Part shown: one piece after another, positions 1 through 5,153 of the stretch
Layout: each line of letters starts with the position of its first letter
How positions within the stretch are numbered: the stretch's first letter is position 1
NCBI GenBank assembly: GCA_021835185.1
Contig: JAKBQO010000085.1
Coordinates: 1-6,577, forward strand
Length of the DNA: 6,577 bases
Direction: 5' to 3'
Origin: Thermoplasmata archaeon
GTDB taxonomy: Archaea; Thermoplasmatota; Thermoplasmata; Thermoplasmatales; Thermoplasmataceae
Notes under the pieces: model-generated
What the model was told of the DNA's origin: nothing
Databases searched by the model: none
What the model saw: only the letters and a program-made list of their open reading frames with translations
Program-made: the position numbers and the translations under genes

Positions 1-114
1 TGCAACCTTTGCTTTTTTTTCCTTTAATAATTTTCGTGCCTTTCCTGGTGTTGTTGGCATTAAAGGTTCGTTGCGCATGTTTATGACGGGAACCCTCAGG
101 TCCTGTCCAGCCAT
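1..114 (-). CDS. IscB-like RRXRR/HNH RNA-guided nuclease, N-terminal fragment (partial)
   Basis: This is the N-terminal 38 residues of a protein that runs off the window at base 1. It reads MAGQDLRVPVINMRNEPLMP, then TTPGKARKLLKEKKAKVA. The hydrophobic strand followed by PLMP, a TP-xKAR-LL segment and a basic K-rich stretch is the hallmark PLMP/RRXRR start of IscB and related HNH nucleases of the IS200/IS605 world. In that family, the RuvC and HNH domains come later and an omega-RNA guides cleavage; none of those domains is visible here. The reading frame is open up to base 306, so ATGs at 276 (with GGTGAT upstream) and 288 are alternative starts. I chose the ATG at 114 because IscB proteins usually begin just before the PLMP strand and because the upstream stretch folds like RNA and reads like no known domain. 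The DNA is more GC-rich than its neighbours, which suggests transfer. The family call is fairly firm; the start is uncertain. Confidence 0.72.
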   Translation of the reverse strand, partial: MAGQDLRVPVINMRNEPLMPTTPGKARKLLKEKKAKVA

Positions 115-326
115 GCATGACTGTAGGTCCACATTGGGGTTGTTAGAAGGGGTTTTTAAACCATGCACACTGAGAGTTTCCTCTCTGTTTAATGCATGAT
201 CACAGTTGCCACGGACTTGTGGAGCATCCGTAGGTGTGTATGTATTTCTCCAATCTAACTTCTGCCTTTCTTTCATGTTTATCACCATGTCTTTCAAGCC
301 CTTCCGTCAGGGAGGGGTAGTTGACC
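115..326 (-). ncRNA. Putative omega-RNA scaffold of the IscB-like element
   Basis: About 210 bases lie between the lysJ 3' end and the PLMP-encoding frame, the place where IscB elements encode their guide RNA (guide at the 5' end, scaffold running into the ORF). On the minus strand it starts with GTCAACTACCCC, which I recall as a recurrent start of such scaffolds. Next comes a hairpin at 299-316 (seven-base arms with one mismatch, loop TGAC). Further hairpins are CCAC/GTGG at 209-222, and a long stem with CATGCA/TGCATG arms (193-198 and 162-167) enclosing GAGAG-GAAA-CUCUC at 172-185, which has a GNRA tetraloop. GGTT/AACC follows at 151-162. The guide would be the adjoining lysJ sequence, just above base 326. 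The hairpins are directly visible; the omega-RNA role is inferred from position and family knowledge. The boundaries are approximate. Confidence 0.5.
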
Positions 327-1503
327 CAACCACCTTTTTGCTGTGAGATTTTATACCTTGGGACATAATATTCGCAGCTTCTTGGATCTCGGAATCTGTA
401 ATAACATATGGCGGCAACATTCTCAATATATTAATTCCAGAATAAAGAGGCAGTACTCCCCTATTTATTATATCCATGAGAATTGGAAGGAATTTAACTT
501 TCAGTTCTATGGCATCCATAAGCCCCAGCCCTCTTATTTCTTTCACAATCTTTGAATCGTCCAGGGATTCACTCAGTGTCTTCCTGAATAGTTCACCTTT
601 TCTGGCAACATCATCTATCAGCGATTGGGATAACTGTTCTATGACTGCACTTCCGGCCGCCATGGAAAGGGGATTTCCTCCGGTTGTGGAAGACTGTTCC
701 CCCTTTGCAAGGTTGTCCATAAATTCAGGTTTGCCCGCAGCTATAGAGAGTGGAAGACCACCACCGATGCCCTTCCCTATTGTGATAATATCGGGCTTGA
801 TCCCGAAATGTTCGTGTGCCCACATTTTTCCTGTCCTGCCAAGTCCTGACTGTATTTCATCAGCAACTAGTATTATACCGTTATTCTCGGTAATTTGCCT
901 CAGCTCTTTTACATAATCCCTGTCAGGTATGTTTATGCCTCCTTCCCCCTGAACTGGTTCGAAAAATACTGCAGATATCTCATCATCCCTTTCTATTTTC
1001 TCAAGGTCTTCCATATTATTGTACCTTATAAATTCAACATTCTTCATGAGAATATCACCAAAAGATTGCCTGTATTTCTCAGAATATGTGATTGAAAGTG
1101 CCCCAGCGGTCTTTCCGTGGTAAGAATTGGTCATGGCTATAATTTTATGTTTTTTTGATGATTTAATTACTGTTTTTATAGCAGCCTCTATGGCCTCTGC
1201 ACCAGTATTTCCAAGGTAAAATTTGTCCAGGCCCGCCGGGACAATCCCTGTAAGGTTTTTCACAAATTCCTCCCTGGATGCTGTGTATTCAGACGCATGG
1301 GCTACTGGTATTGTATCGAATTGCCTGCATACTGCTTCTTTAATTTTATTGTTTCCATATCCCAGTATGGCCACCCCGTAGCCACCCATCATGTCAATAT
1401 ATCTTTTCCCGTTGATGTCATGGAGTATTGCACCATTTCCGTTGAGCACGTTTATTGGAAGCCTCTGGTAAGTATTAGCTATATGTTCATTTTCATAATT
1501 CAT
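307..1503 (-). CDS. lysJ: LysW-aminoadipate semialdehyde aminotransferase (class III PLP enzyme)
   Basis: LysJ uses glutamate as amino donor to convert LysW-bound alpha-aminoadipate semialdehyde to LysW-gamma-lysine in the cytoplasm. In some archaea the same enzyme also works in the parallel arginine route. The 398-residue protein has the fold-type I class III signatures. GNTGAEA (98-104) binds phosphate, NSYHGKT lies at 126-132, FEPVQGEGG at 181-189, and LVADEIQSGLGRTG (212-225) contains the cofactor-binding Asp215. TIGKGIGGG (241-249) holds Lys244, the likely Schiff-base lysine, and TTGGNP lies at 273-278. Its start overlaps the end of lysZ by 11 bases and has a GGTGAT ribosome-binding site at 1509-1514, so it is translated as the last gene of the lysW-Y-Z-J operon. 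Its last residues (about STTPP) and its stop codon lie in the adjoining IscB-like element, so the native C-terminus may have been altered slightly. The choice of LysJ over ArgD rests on the neighbouring lysW and lysZ. Confidence 0.92.
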   Translation of the reverse strand: MNYENEHIANTYQRLPINVLNGNGAILHDINGKRYIDMMGGYGVAILGYGNNKIKEAVCRQFDTIPVAHASEYTASREEFVKNLTGIVPAGLDKFYLGNTGAEAIEAAIKTVIKSSKKHKIIAMTNSYHGKTAGALSITYSEKYRQSFGDILMKNVEFIRYNNMEDLEKIERDDEISAVFFEPVQGEGGINIPDRDYVKELRQITENNGIILVADEIQSGLGRTGKMWAHEHFGIKPDIITIGKGIGGGLPLSIAAGKPEFMDNLAKGEQSSTTGGNPLSMAAGSAVIEQLSQSLIDDVARKGELFRKTLSESLDDSKIVKEIRGLGLMDAIELKVKFLPILMDIINRGVLPLYSGINILRMLPPYVITDSEIQEAANIMSQGIKSHSKKVVGSTTPP

Positions 1504-2257
1504 TACATATCACCGTGCCGCTATAGATGTCATAAAATGGGTTTGAAATAATTACCTGTTTTACACCCATTTCAAGTGCTTCAATTGATGCCATGAGTTT
1601 TTTATCCATACCAGTTCCTATATCTTTCAAAATACTCCTGATATATGTTGTATCTGCTTTTTCTATGATATTATTCTGATAGTAAAGTCCGTTGACGTTA
1701 GTTAGGAACACCAGGGAATCGGCCTTTAAAGCCCCTGCAACATATGCAGCGGCCCTGTCTGCATCGACGTTCAGATAACTCCCATTCCCATAAGCAATAG
1801 GGGATATTACCGGTATATACCCTGCATCTATGACTGCCTTTATGGGAATAGGATCTACGCCTTCTACCTTACCGGTATATCCACCATCTATTATCATTTT
1901 CCTGTTTTTCTCATTCATTATTACCAACTTTTCTTTTCTCTTTGCACTGATTATTCCATTTACCGTGATAGCCTTGATGCCATGTTCCTTTAAGTTTAAA
2001 ACCAATTTCTGGTTAATGAGATTCATAACCATTGTAAATATTTCAAGGGTGTTTCTGTCAGTATACCTGCTTCTTATACCCTCTGGTGACGTTACAAATT
2101 TTTTGGTATAATTAAAATTTTCAGCATGGTTATCCAGATAGTTCCCTCCTCCGTGAACTATTGAAAGCTCCCCGTCAAATTGTTCTATGACGGAATGAAG
2201 ATTATCGTCCTCGAGAAACTTTTCAAGTATGCTCCCACCTATTTTTAATACTTTCAT
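1493..2257 (-). CDS. lysZ: LysW-aminoadipate 6-kinase (amino acid kinase family)
   Basis: LysZ phosphorylates the side-chain carboxylate of alpha-aminoadipate carried on LysW, using ATP. The 254-residue protein shows the amino acid kinase fold. KIGGS (5-9) is the N-terminal phosphate-binding Lys/Gly loop, VHGGGNY (34-40) is the second glycine loop, and YLNVDADRAAAYVAGAL (161-177) is the nucleotide-side segment. LTNVNGLY lies at 185-192, and the C-terminal part has GTGMDKKLMASIEAL (214-228). The segment VTSPEGIRSRYTDR (55-68) resembles LysZ more than bacterial ArgB, which has a shorter loop there. It starts four bases after the lysY stop; a weak GTGAT ribosome-binding sequence overlaps that stop. 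Its stop lies inside the start of lysJ. A dual role with arginine synthesis is possible in archaea and cannot be settled from this sequence. Confidence 0.93.
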   Translation of the reverse strand: MKVLKIGGSILEKFLEDDNLHSVIEQFDGELSIVHGGGNYLDNHAENFNYTKKFVTSPEGIRSRYTDRNTLEIFTMVMNLINQKLVLNLKEHGIKAITVNGIISAKRKEKLVIMNEKNRKMIIDGGYTGKVEGVDPIPIKAVIDAGYIPVISPIAYGNGSYLNVDADRAAAYVAGALKADSLVFLTNVNGLYYQNNIIEKADTTYIRSILKDIGTGMDKKLMASIEALEMGVKQVIISNPFYDIYSGTVICNEL

Positions 2258-2261
2258 AATA

Positions 2262-3308
2262 TCACACCGGAAATAGTGATGGCATCATCAGGGCTTCGTA
2301 TTCATTAAATCCGTTCATAATGTTCATTGATTGTACTGCATTGCCCGCAGCGCCTTTTATTAGATTGTCAATAGCCCCGAACGATACTATCCTTTTTATG
2401 TATTTATCAATGGCAAATCCTATATCAGCAAAGTTTGACCCTATGACTGTTTTTGGATCAGGATACTTATAATTGCTTTTCCTGTCCATTATAAGCCTGA
2501 TAAATTTCTCATTTCCATAGAATTTCCTGAGCAGAGCCCATAATGAGATCTCCTCCTCCTCTCCGTAGATGCTAGAGGTGGTTAGTATGCCCCTCACCAT
2601 ATTGACAGAATGAGCAGAAAGGGCAATTTTTACCTTCTTCCCCGAGGCATATTCCAGTTCCTGCTCTATTTCAGGGGTATGTCTGTGGTTCACTGGTTTA
2701 TACGCCCTGATGGAATCGAATCTCTCTGAAAACACCTTTGATTCATCCAGTCCTGACCCGGAACCCGAGGATCCCACCTTTGCATCCACATTGATAATGT
2801 CACTGGACAGATCCAGGGATAGGAACGGGGCAATGCTATAGATGGATGACGATGCTATGCATCCTGGAGTTGCTATGTACCTGGCATTTTTAATCTGATC
2901 CCTATGAAGTTCAGGCATTCCGTATACAAATTTTTTTATCAGGTCTGGATAACCATGTTCATATCCATACCATGGCTTATACAGTTCAGGGTTTTTAAGC
3001 CTGAAATCTGCACTCATATCTATAATTTTAACTCCCGTTTCAACAAGTTCGGGGACGTATTTGATGGATGTCCCGTGCGGGAGTGCAAGGAATATTAAAT
3101 CCACCTTGCCTGCCATGTCCACCGGCGATATATCCTCAAATTTCAGATCCGTTAGCCCGTAAAGATCGGGGTGGATCCTTGAAACTTTTTCACCTCTGTG
3201 CCTGGTTGAAGACACTGAGGAAATCTCAATTTCCGGATGCCTGACAAGGAGTCTCATAAGTTCTCCGCCAACGTATCCCGATGCCCCCACAATTCCAACT
3301 TTGAGCAC
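2262..3308 (-). CDS. lysY: LysW-aminoadipyl phosphate reductase
   Basis: LysY is an NADPH-dependent reductase of the ArgC/Asd superfamily. It converts LysW-bound aminoadipyl-6-phosphate to the semialdehyde. From the GTG start at 3308 the protein has 348 residues, a normal length. It opens with a Rossmann motif, VGIVGASGYVGGE (4-16). ATPGCIASS (146-154) holds the catalytic cysteine near residue 150, KVGSSGSGSG lies at 177-186, and HSVNMVRG starting near residue 233 holds the likely catalytic histidine. I prefer GTG 3308 to the ATG at 3335 for two reasons. GGGGAG lies at good spacing just before the GTG, and the protein then begins directly with LKVGIVGASG as in relatives. The ATG would add nine residues and overlap the lysW tail by 26 bases, with no clear ribosome-binding site. 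It lies between lysW (one base after its stop) and lysZ in the operon. Confidence 0.93.
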   Translation of the reverse strand: MLKVGIVGASGYVGGELMRLLVRHPEIEISSVSSTRHRGEKVSRIHPDLYGLTDLKFEDISPVDMAGKVDLIFLALPHGTSIKYVPELVETGVKIIDMSADFRLKNPELYKPWYGYEHGYPDLIKKFVYGMPELHRDQIKNARYIATPGCIASSSIYSIAPFLSLDLSSDIINVDAKVGSSGSGSGLDESKVFSERFDSIRAYKPVNHRHTPEIEQELEYASGKKVKIALSAHSVNMVRGILTTSSIYGEEEEISLWALLRKFYGNEKFIRLIMDRKSNYKYPDPKTVIGSNFADIGFAIDKYIKRIVSFGAIDNLIKGAAGNAVQSMNIMNGFNEYEALMMPSLFPV

Positions 3309-3309
3309 T

Positions 3310-3483
3310 TTATTCTCCCCAGTCTTCCCCCACATTTTCGGCGGGTTTTATACTCACTACATCGGCATTGATTGAAGCAATTTCATAACTCATGCCGCAG
3401 GATCCGCATTCTACAAGTTCACCGGCCATTGAATCCTCAGGCAGGCTTATTTTCTCTCCGCATATTTTACACTTTGTTTCCAT
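3310..3483 (-). CDS. lysW: LysW alpha-aminoadipate carrier protein
   Basis: This small acidic carrier of 57 residues protects the amino group of alpha-aminoadipate. The substrate is joined to the side chain of the carrier's terminal glutamate and handed to LysZ, LysY and LysJ. The sequence starts METKCKICGEKISLPEDS and has two cysteine pairs, CKIC (5-8) and CGSC (26-29), forming a zinc-ribbon-like knuckle. It ends in EDWGE, the invariant C-terminal tail of the LysW family, with the final Glu as attachment site. A good Shine-Dalgarno sequence, AAAGGTG, lies about eight bases upstream of the ATG (plus-strand 3491-3497). It is the first gene of the lysW-lysY-lysZ-lysJ operon, and the lysY start follows its stop by one base. 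The length, both CxxC pairs and the tail make the call secure. Confidence 0.96.
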   Translation of the reverse strand: METKCKICGEKISLPEDSMAGELVECGSCGMSYEIASINADVVSIKPAENVGEDWGE

Positions 3484-3531
3484 TTTTTTTCACCTTTTAT
3501 TATACTTTACAAATAGCTATCAATAATCTGC

Positions 3532-3543
3532 TATTAATAAATA
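3532..3543 (-). promoter_or_regulatory. Probable TATA box of the lysW operon
   Basis: On the minus strand this reads ATATTTATTAATA, a reasonable archaeal TATA element, about 55 bases upstream of the lysW ATG. Transcription would then start near 3512 and leave a leader of roughly 28 bases that includes the AAAGGTG ribosome-binding site. The whole gap is AT-rich, so other TATA-like matches exist and the choice is tentative. Confidence 0.4.
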
Positions 3544-3714
3544 TTTGTATTTTATATTATTATTTTTAACATCTAAAGTTTATTTTCAAACTAAGATGCC
3601 ATTGTAACGTAATTATTTCATCCTATTTAAAATATACGAATATTGTATTTTTAATATGAAATTCGTAATCATTATGTTTAACGAGATACATGCTAATTAT
3701 TTCCTGAACAATTA

Positions 3715-3764
3715 AGAAAAATTTTGGCGTTAATATTAAAAATTTGTAATAATTATTAAAAATA
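3715..3764 (-). terminator. T-rich terminator candidates downstream of the cupin gene
   Basis: Beginning 14 bases beyond the cupin stop, the minus strand carries three runs of five T (near 3758-3762, 3738-3742 and 3717-3721) without a strong GC hairpin. Oligo-T tracts of this kind are the usual intrinsic termination signal in archaea. The rest of the 294-base gap (3484-3777) is very AT-rich; I see no gene in it. Confidence 0.4.
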
Positions 3765-3777
3765 TTATTATCAAAAT

Positions 3778-4134
3778 TTATTTCCGCAGATAGGAATCAG
3801 TTCCATTGATCCAGTCCGATCTAACTGGACTGAATACGTCAACGTCCAGGGTATCTTCAAGTGCTATAGCTTCATGTTTTATATTTGGAGGTATTATCAC
3901 TATTTCTCCCTGGCCAACGTCCATTTCCTTTCCGTCTATTTTAAAGTGAAGTTTTCCCTTCATTATCCACGTAATCTGCTCATTTTCATGCATATGCTCT
4001 GGTACCACACTGCCCTTCCGTATGTCTAACTGGGCGACCATTACCTTCTCGCCGTATACCAGTGGCCTGTAAAATGTCTCTGACAACTTTTCTTTTTTTA
4101 CCTTATCCCAGCTGTATTTGCTAATCTCTGCCAT
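3778..4134 (-). CDS. Small single-domain cupin, KdgF-like
   Basis: This 118-residue single-domain cupin is probably a metal-dependent enzyme or small-molecule-binding protein of the cytoplasm. Cupin motif 1 is seen as G41...HMHENEQITWIMKG (47-60), with His47, His49 and Gln53 as likely metal ligands; Gln replaces the usual Glu, as in many cupins of the HxHxxxQ type. Motif 2 is GQGEIVIIPPNIKHEA (74-89), with His87 as the fourth ligand. The C-terminal DVFSPVRSDWING (99-111) resembles the DVFSPxRxDW ending of KdgF-type cupins, which open unsaturated uronate rings in pectin and alginate breakdown; that function is only suggested. It follows the SDR gene by 42 bases but has its own TATA box placed for a leaderless transcript, so it may be expressed both alone and with the SDR gene. 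The fold is certain; the substrate is unknown. Confidence 0.88.
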   Translation of the reverse strand: MAEISKYSWDKVKKEKLSETFYRPLVYGEKVMVAQLDIRKGSVVPEHMHENEQITWIMKGKLHFKIDGKEMDVGQGEIVIIPPNIKHEAIALEDTLDVDVFSPVRSDWINGTDSYLRK

Positions 4135-4153
4135 GATATGATAAATAATATGC

Positions 4154-4165
4154 GGATATAAATTT
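4154..4165 (-). promoter_or_regulatory. TATA box of the cupin gene (leaderless spacing)
   Basis: The minus strand reads AAATTTATATCC, centred about 26 bases upstream of the cupin ATG at 4134. That spacing puts the transcription start at or next to the ATG. No Shine-Dalgarno sequence lies before the ATG, which fits a leaderless mRNA. The box sits in the 42-base gap after the SDR stop codon. Confidence 0.6.
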
Positions 4166-4176
4166 TACCAGAAATA

Positions 4177-4962
4177 TCAAATAGATTTTATTGTCCCGCC
4201 ATCTATGGGTATGTTTGCTCCGGTAATGTATGAAGAGAGCTCAGAACATAGAAATGCAACCAGGTTTCCGATCTCTTCAGGTTTTCCGAATCTACCTAAT
4301 GGTATTTCCTTTTTTAGTTGTGATTCCACATCTTCAATTGCCTTTCCTGTAGAGCTGGAAGTTTTTTCCAGTATATTTTTCAGGCGCTGTGTATAGAAAT
4401 ATCCTTGAGATATGGAATTCACATTTATATTATATTTACCCAATTCAATAGAGAGGGTCTTGCCCAGTGCAACAATGCCAGATCGCAGTGTATTTGAAAT
4501 TGCGAAGTTCTGAAGAGGATTCTTTGTAGTCATTGAAGTTATAAATATTATTCTGCCAAAATTAGACGCTACCATATCTACCATACACATGTCAATCATC
4601 CTTATTGTGGACTTGAGCATCATGTCAATATTATAATCCCAGTCAGATTCTGTGAGTTCCATAAAGGGGTCAACTCTCGGGTCTCCATAATTCATGACAA
4701 GGAAATCTATTTTTCCGTACTGTGTATGGGCAGATTCCACCACCCTTATAAGGTCATCCTTTCTGGAAAGGTCAGCAGGTAGGGCATTTATCGTAACGCC
4801 CGTTTCTTCCCTGATTTCAGCTCTGAGCATATCTATTTTTTCTTTGCTTCTGGAGAAAGTAGTAATGTTAACACCATATCTGGCAAGCGTCGAGATAACA
4901 CCTTTACCTATTCCAGTACTGCCGGCGCATACTATCACGTTTTTATTTTTCAGACCCTGCAT
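4177..4962 (-). CDS. Divergent SDR-family protein lacking the catalytic Tyr and Lys
   Basis: This 261-residue protein has the short-chain dehydrogenase/reductase Rossmann fold. The cofactor loop is CAGSTGIGKG (12-21). ADLSRKDD (63-70) is the usual adenine-side Asp segment, and the NNAG motif is altered to NYGD (91-94). ITSMT (141-145) keeps the catalytic Ser143. The C-terminal part PLGRFGKPEEIGNLVAFLCSE and ITGANIPIDGG is typical of FabG-like SDRs. Where YxxxK is expected, the sequence is SNTLR (156-160), so Tyr becomes Ser and Lys becomes Arg. I recall a group of beta-ketoacyl-reductase-like SDRs with this loss; classical hydride-transfer chemistry may be changed or absent. The gene has a TATA box for leaderless transcription, bracketed by an inverted repeat. 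The cupin gene follows 42 bases downstream, so a shared sugar or acid pathway is possible but unproven. Confidence 0.88.
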   Translation of the reverse strand: MQGLKNKNVIVCAGSTGIGKGVISTLARYGVNITTFSRSKEKIDMLRAEIREETGVTINALPADLSRKDDLIRVVESAHTQYGKIDFLVMNYGDPRVDPFMELTESDWDYNIDMMLKSTIRMIDMCMVDMVASNFGRIIFITSMTTKNPLQNFAISNTLRSGIVALGKTLSIELGKYNINVNSISQGYFYTQRLKNILEKTSSSTGKAIEDVESQLKKEIPLGRFGKPEEIGNLVAFLCSELSSYITGANIPIDGGTIKSI

Positions 4963-4970
4963 ATAAATTA

Positions 4971-5001
4971 AAACAGTTTTTAGCTTATAAATTTACTGTT
5001 T
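4971..5001 (-). promoter_or_regulatory. SDR gene promoter with an inverted repeat around the TATA box
   Basis: The minus-strand TATA element AAATTTATAAGC (4983-4994) is centred about 26 bases before the ATG at 4962, the spacing expected for a leaderless mRNA, and no ribosome-binding site is present. Perfect seven-base arms AAACAGT (4971-4977) and ACTGTTT (4995-5001) flank the TATA box with 17 bases between them. A dimeric repressor bound there would block TBP, so this is a plausible operator; the regulator is unknown. Confidence 0.55.
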
Positions 5002-5025
5002 CAAAAAGCAATCTTTTAGGCATGG

Positions 5026-5102
5026 CAGTGAAATGAAAAACAAACAGCTTATAATGCCAGGTTCCGGGACATGAAATATGAATACCAGAATGGCATTCAC
5101 TG
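5026..5102. repeat. Two overlapping inverted repeats in the divergent SDR/parA promoter region
   Basis: CAGTGAA (5026-5032) pairs with TTCACTG (5096-5102), and AATGCCA (5053-5059) pairs with TGGCATT (5091-5097). Each has seven perfect base pairs, but their right arms share two bases, so the two stems cannot both form in full. The second arm ends about 20 bases before the parA TATA box. The pair could be protein-binding sites, perhaps a partition site or an operator for the ParA cassette. Apart from these and the two promoters, I see no gene in 4963-5153. Confidence 0.35.
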
Positions 5103-5110
5103 ACACTATT

Positions 5111-5133
5111 TAATTGTGCAATTATTTAAATAC
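5111..5133 (+). promoter_or_regulatory. parA promoter: palindrome plus TATA box, leaderless spacing
   Basis: TAATTGTGCAATTA (5111-5124) is a palindrome with six-base arms and a two-base centre. It overlaps the start of the TATA element TTATTTAAATAC (5122-5133), which is centred about 26 bases before the parA ATG at 5154. No Shine-Dalgarno sequence precedes that ATG, so the mRNA is probably leaderless. A palindrome where the TFB-recognition element should lie is a good place for autorepression, which is common in par operons. The repressor role is inference. Confidence 0.55.
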
Positions 5134-5153
5134 AAATGAATGTTTTACATTAA

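Noticed and set aside
476..916. A 146-codon open frame on the plus strand
   Set aside because: It lies wholly antisense to lysJ, whose motifs are intact; it has no recognisable domain and is a shadow frame.
3372..3569. A 65-codon plus-strand frame
   Set aside because: It is antisense to lysW and runs into the AT-rich lysW promoter; the minus-strand reading has the zinc ribbon and EDWGE tail.
3636..3666. ACGAAT/ATTCGT inverted repeat in the gap between the cupin gene and lysW
   Set aside because: Six-base arms 19 bases apart in very AT-rich DNA are expected by chance, and they lie over 90 bases from the probable lysW TATA box.
4694..4966. A 90-codon plus-strand frame
   Set aside because: It is antisense to the N-terminal Rossmann region of the SDR gene and carries no domain of its own.
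4982..5054. Direct repeat AGCTTATAA (4982-4990 and 5046-5054)
   Set aside because: Two copies of a nine-base AT-rich TATA-like word are probably coincidental or a weak second TATA match, not a repeat array.
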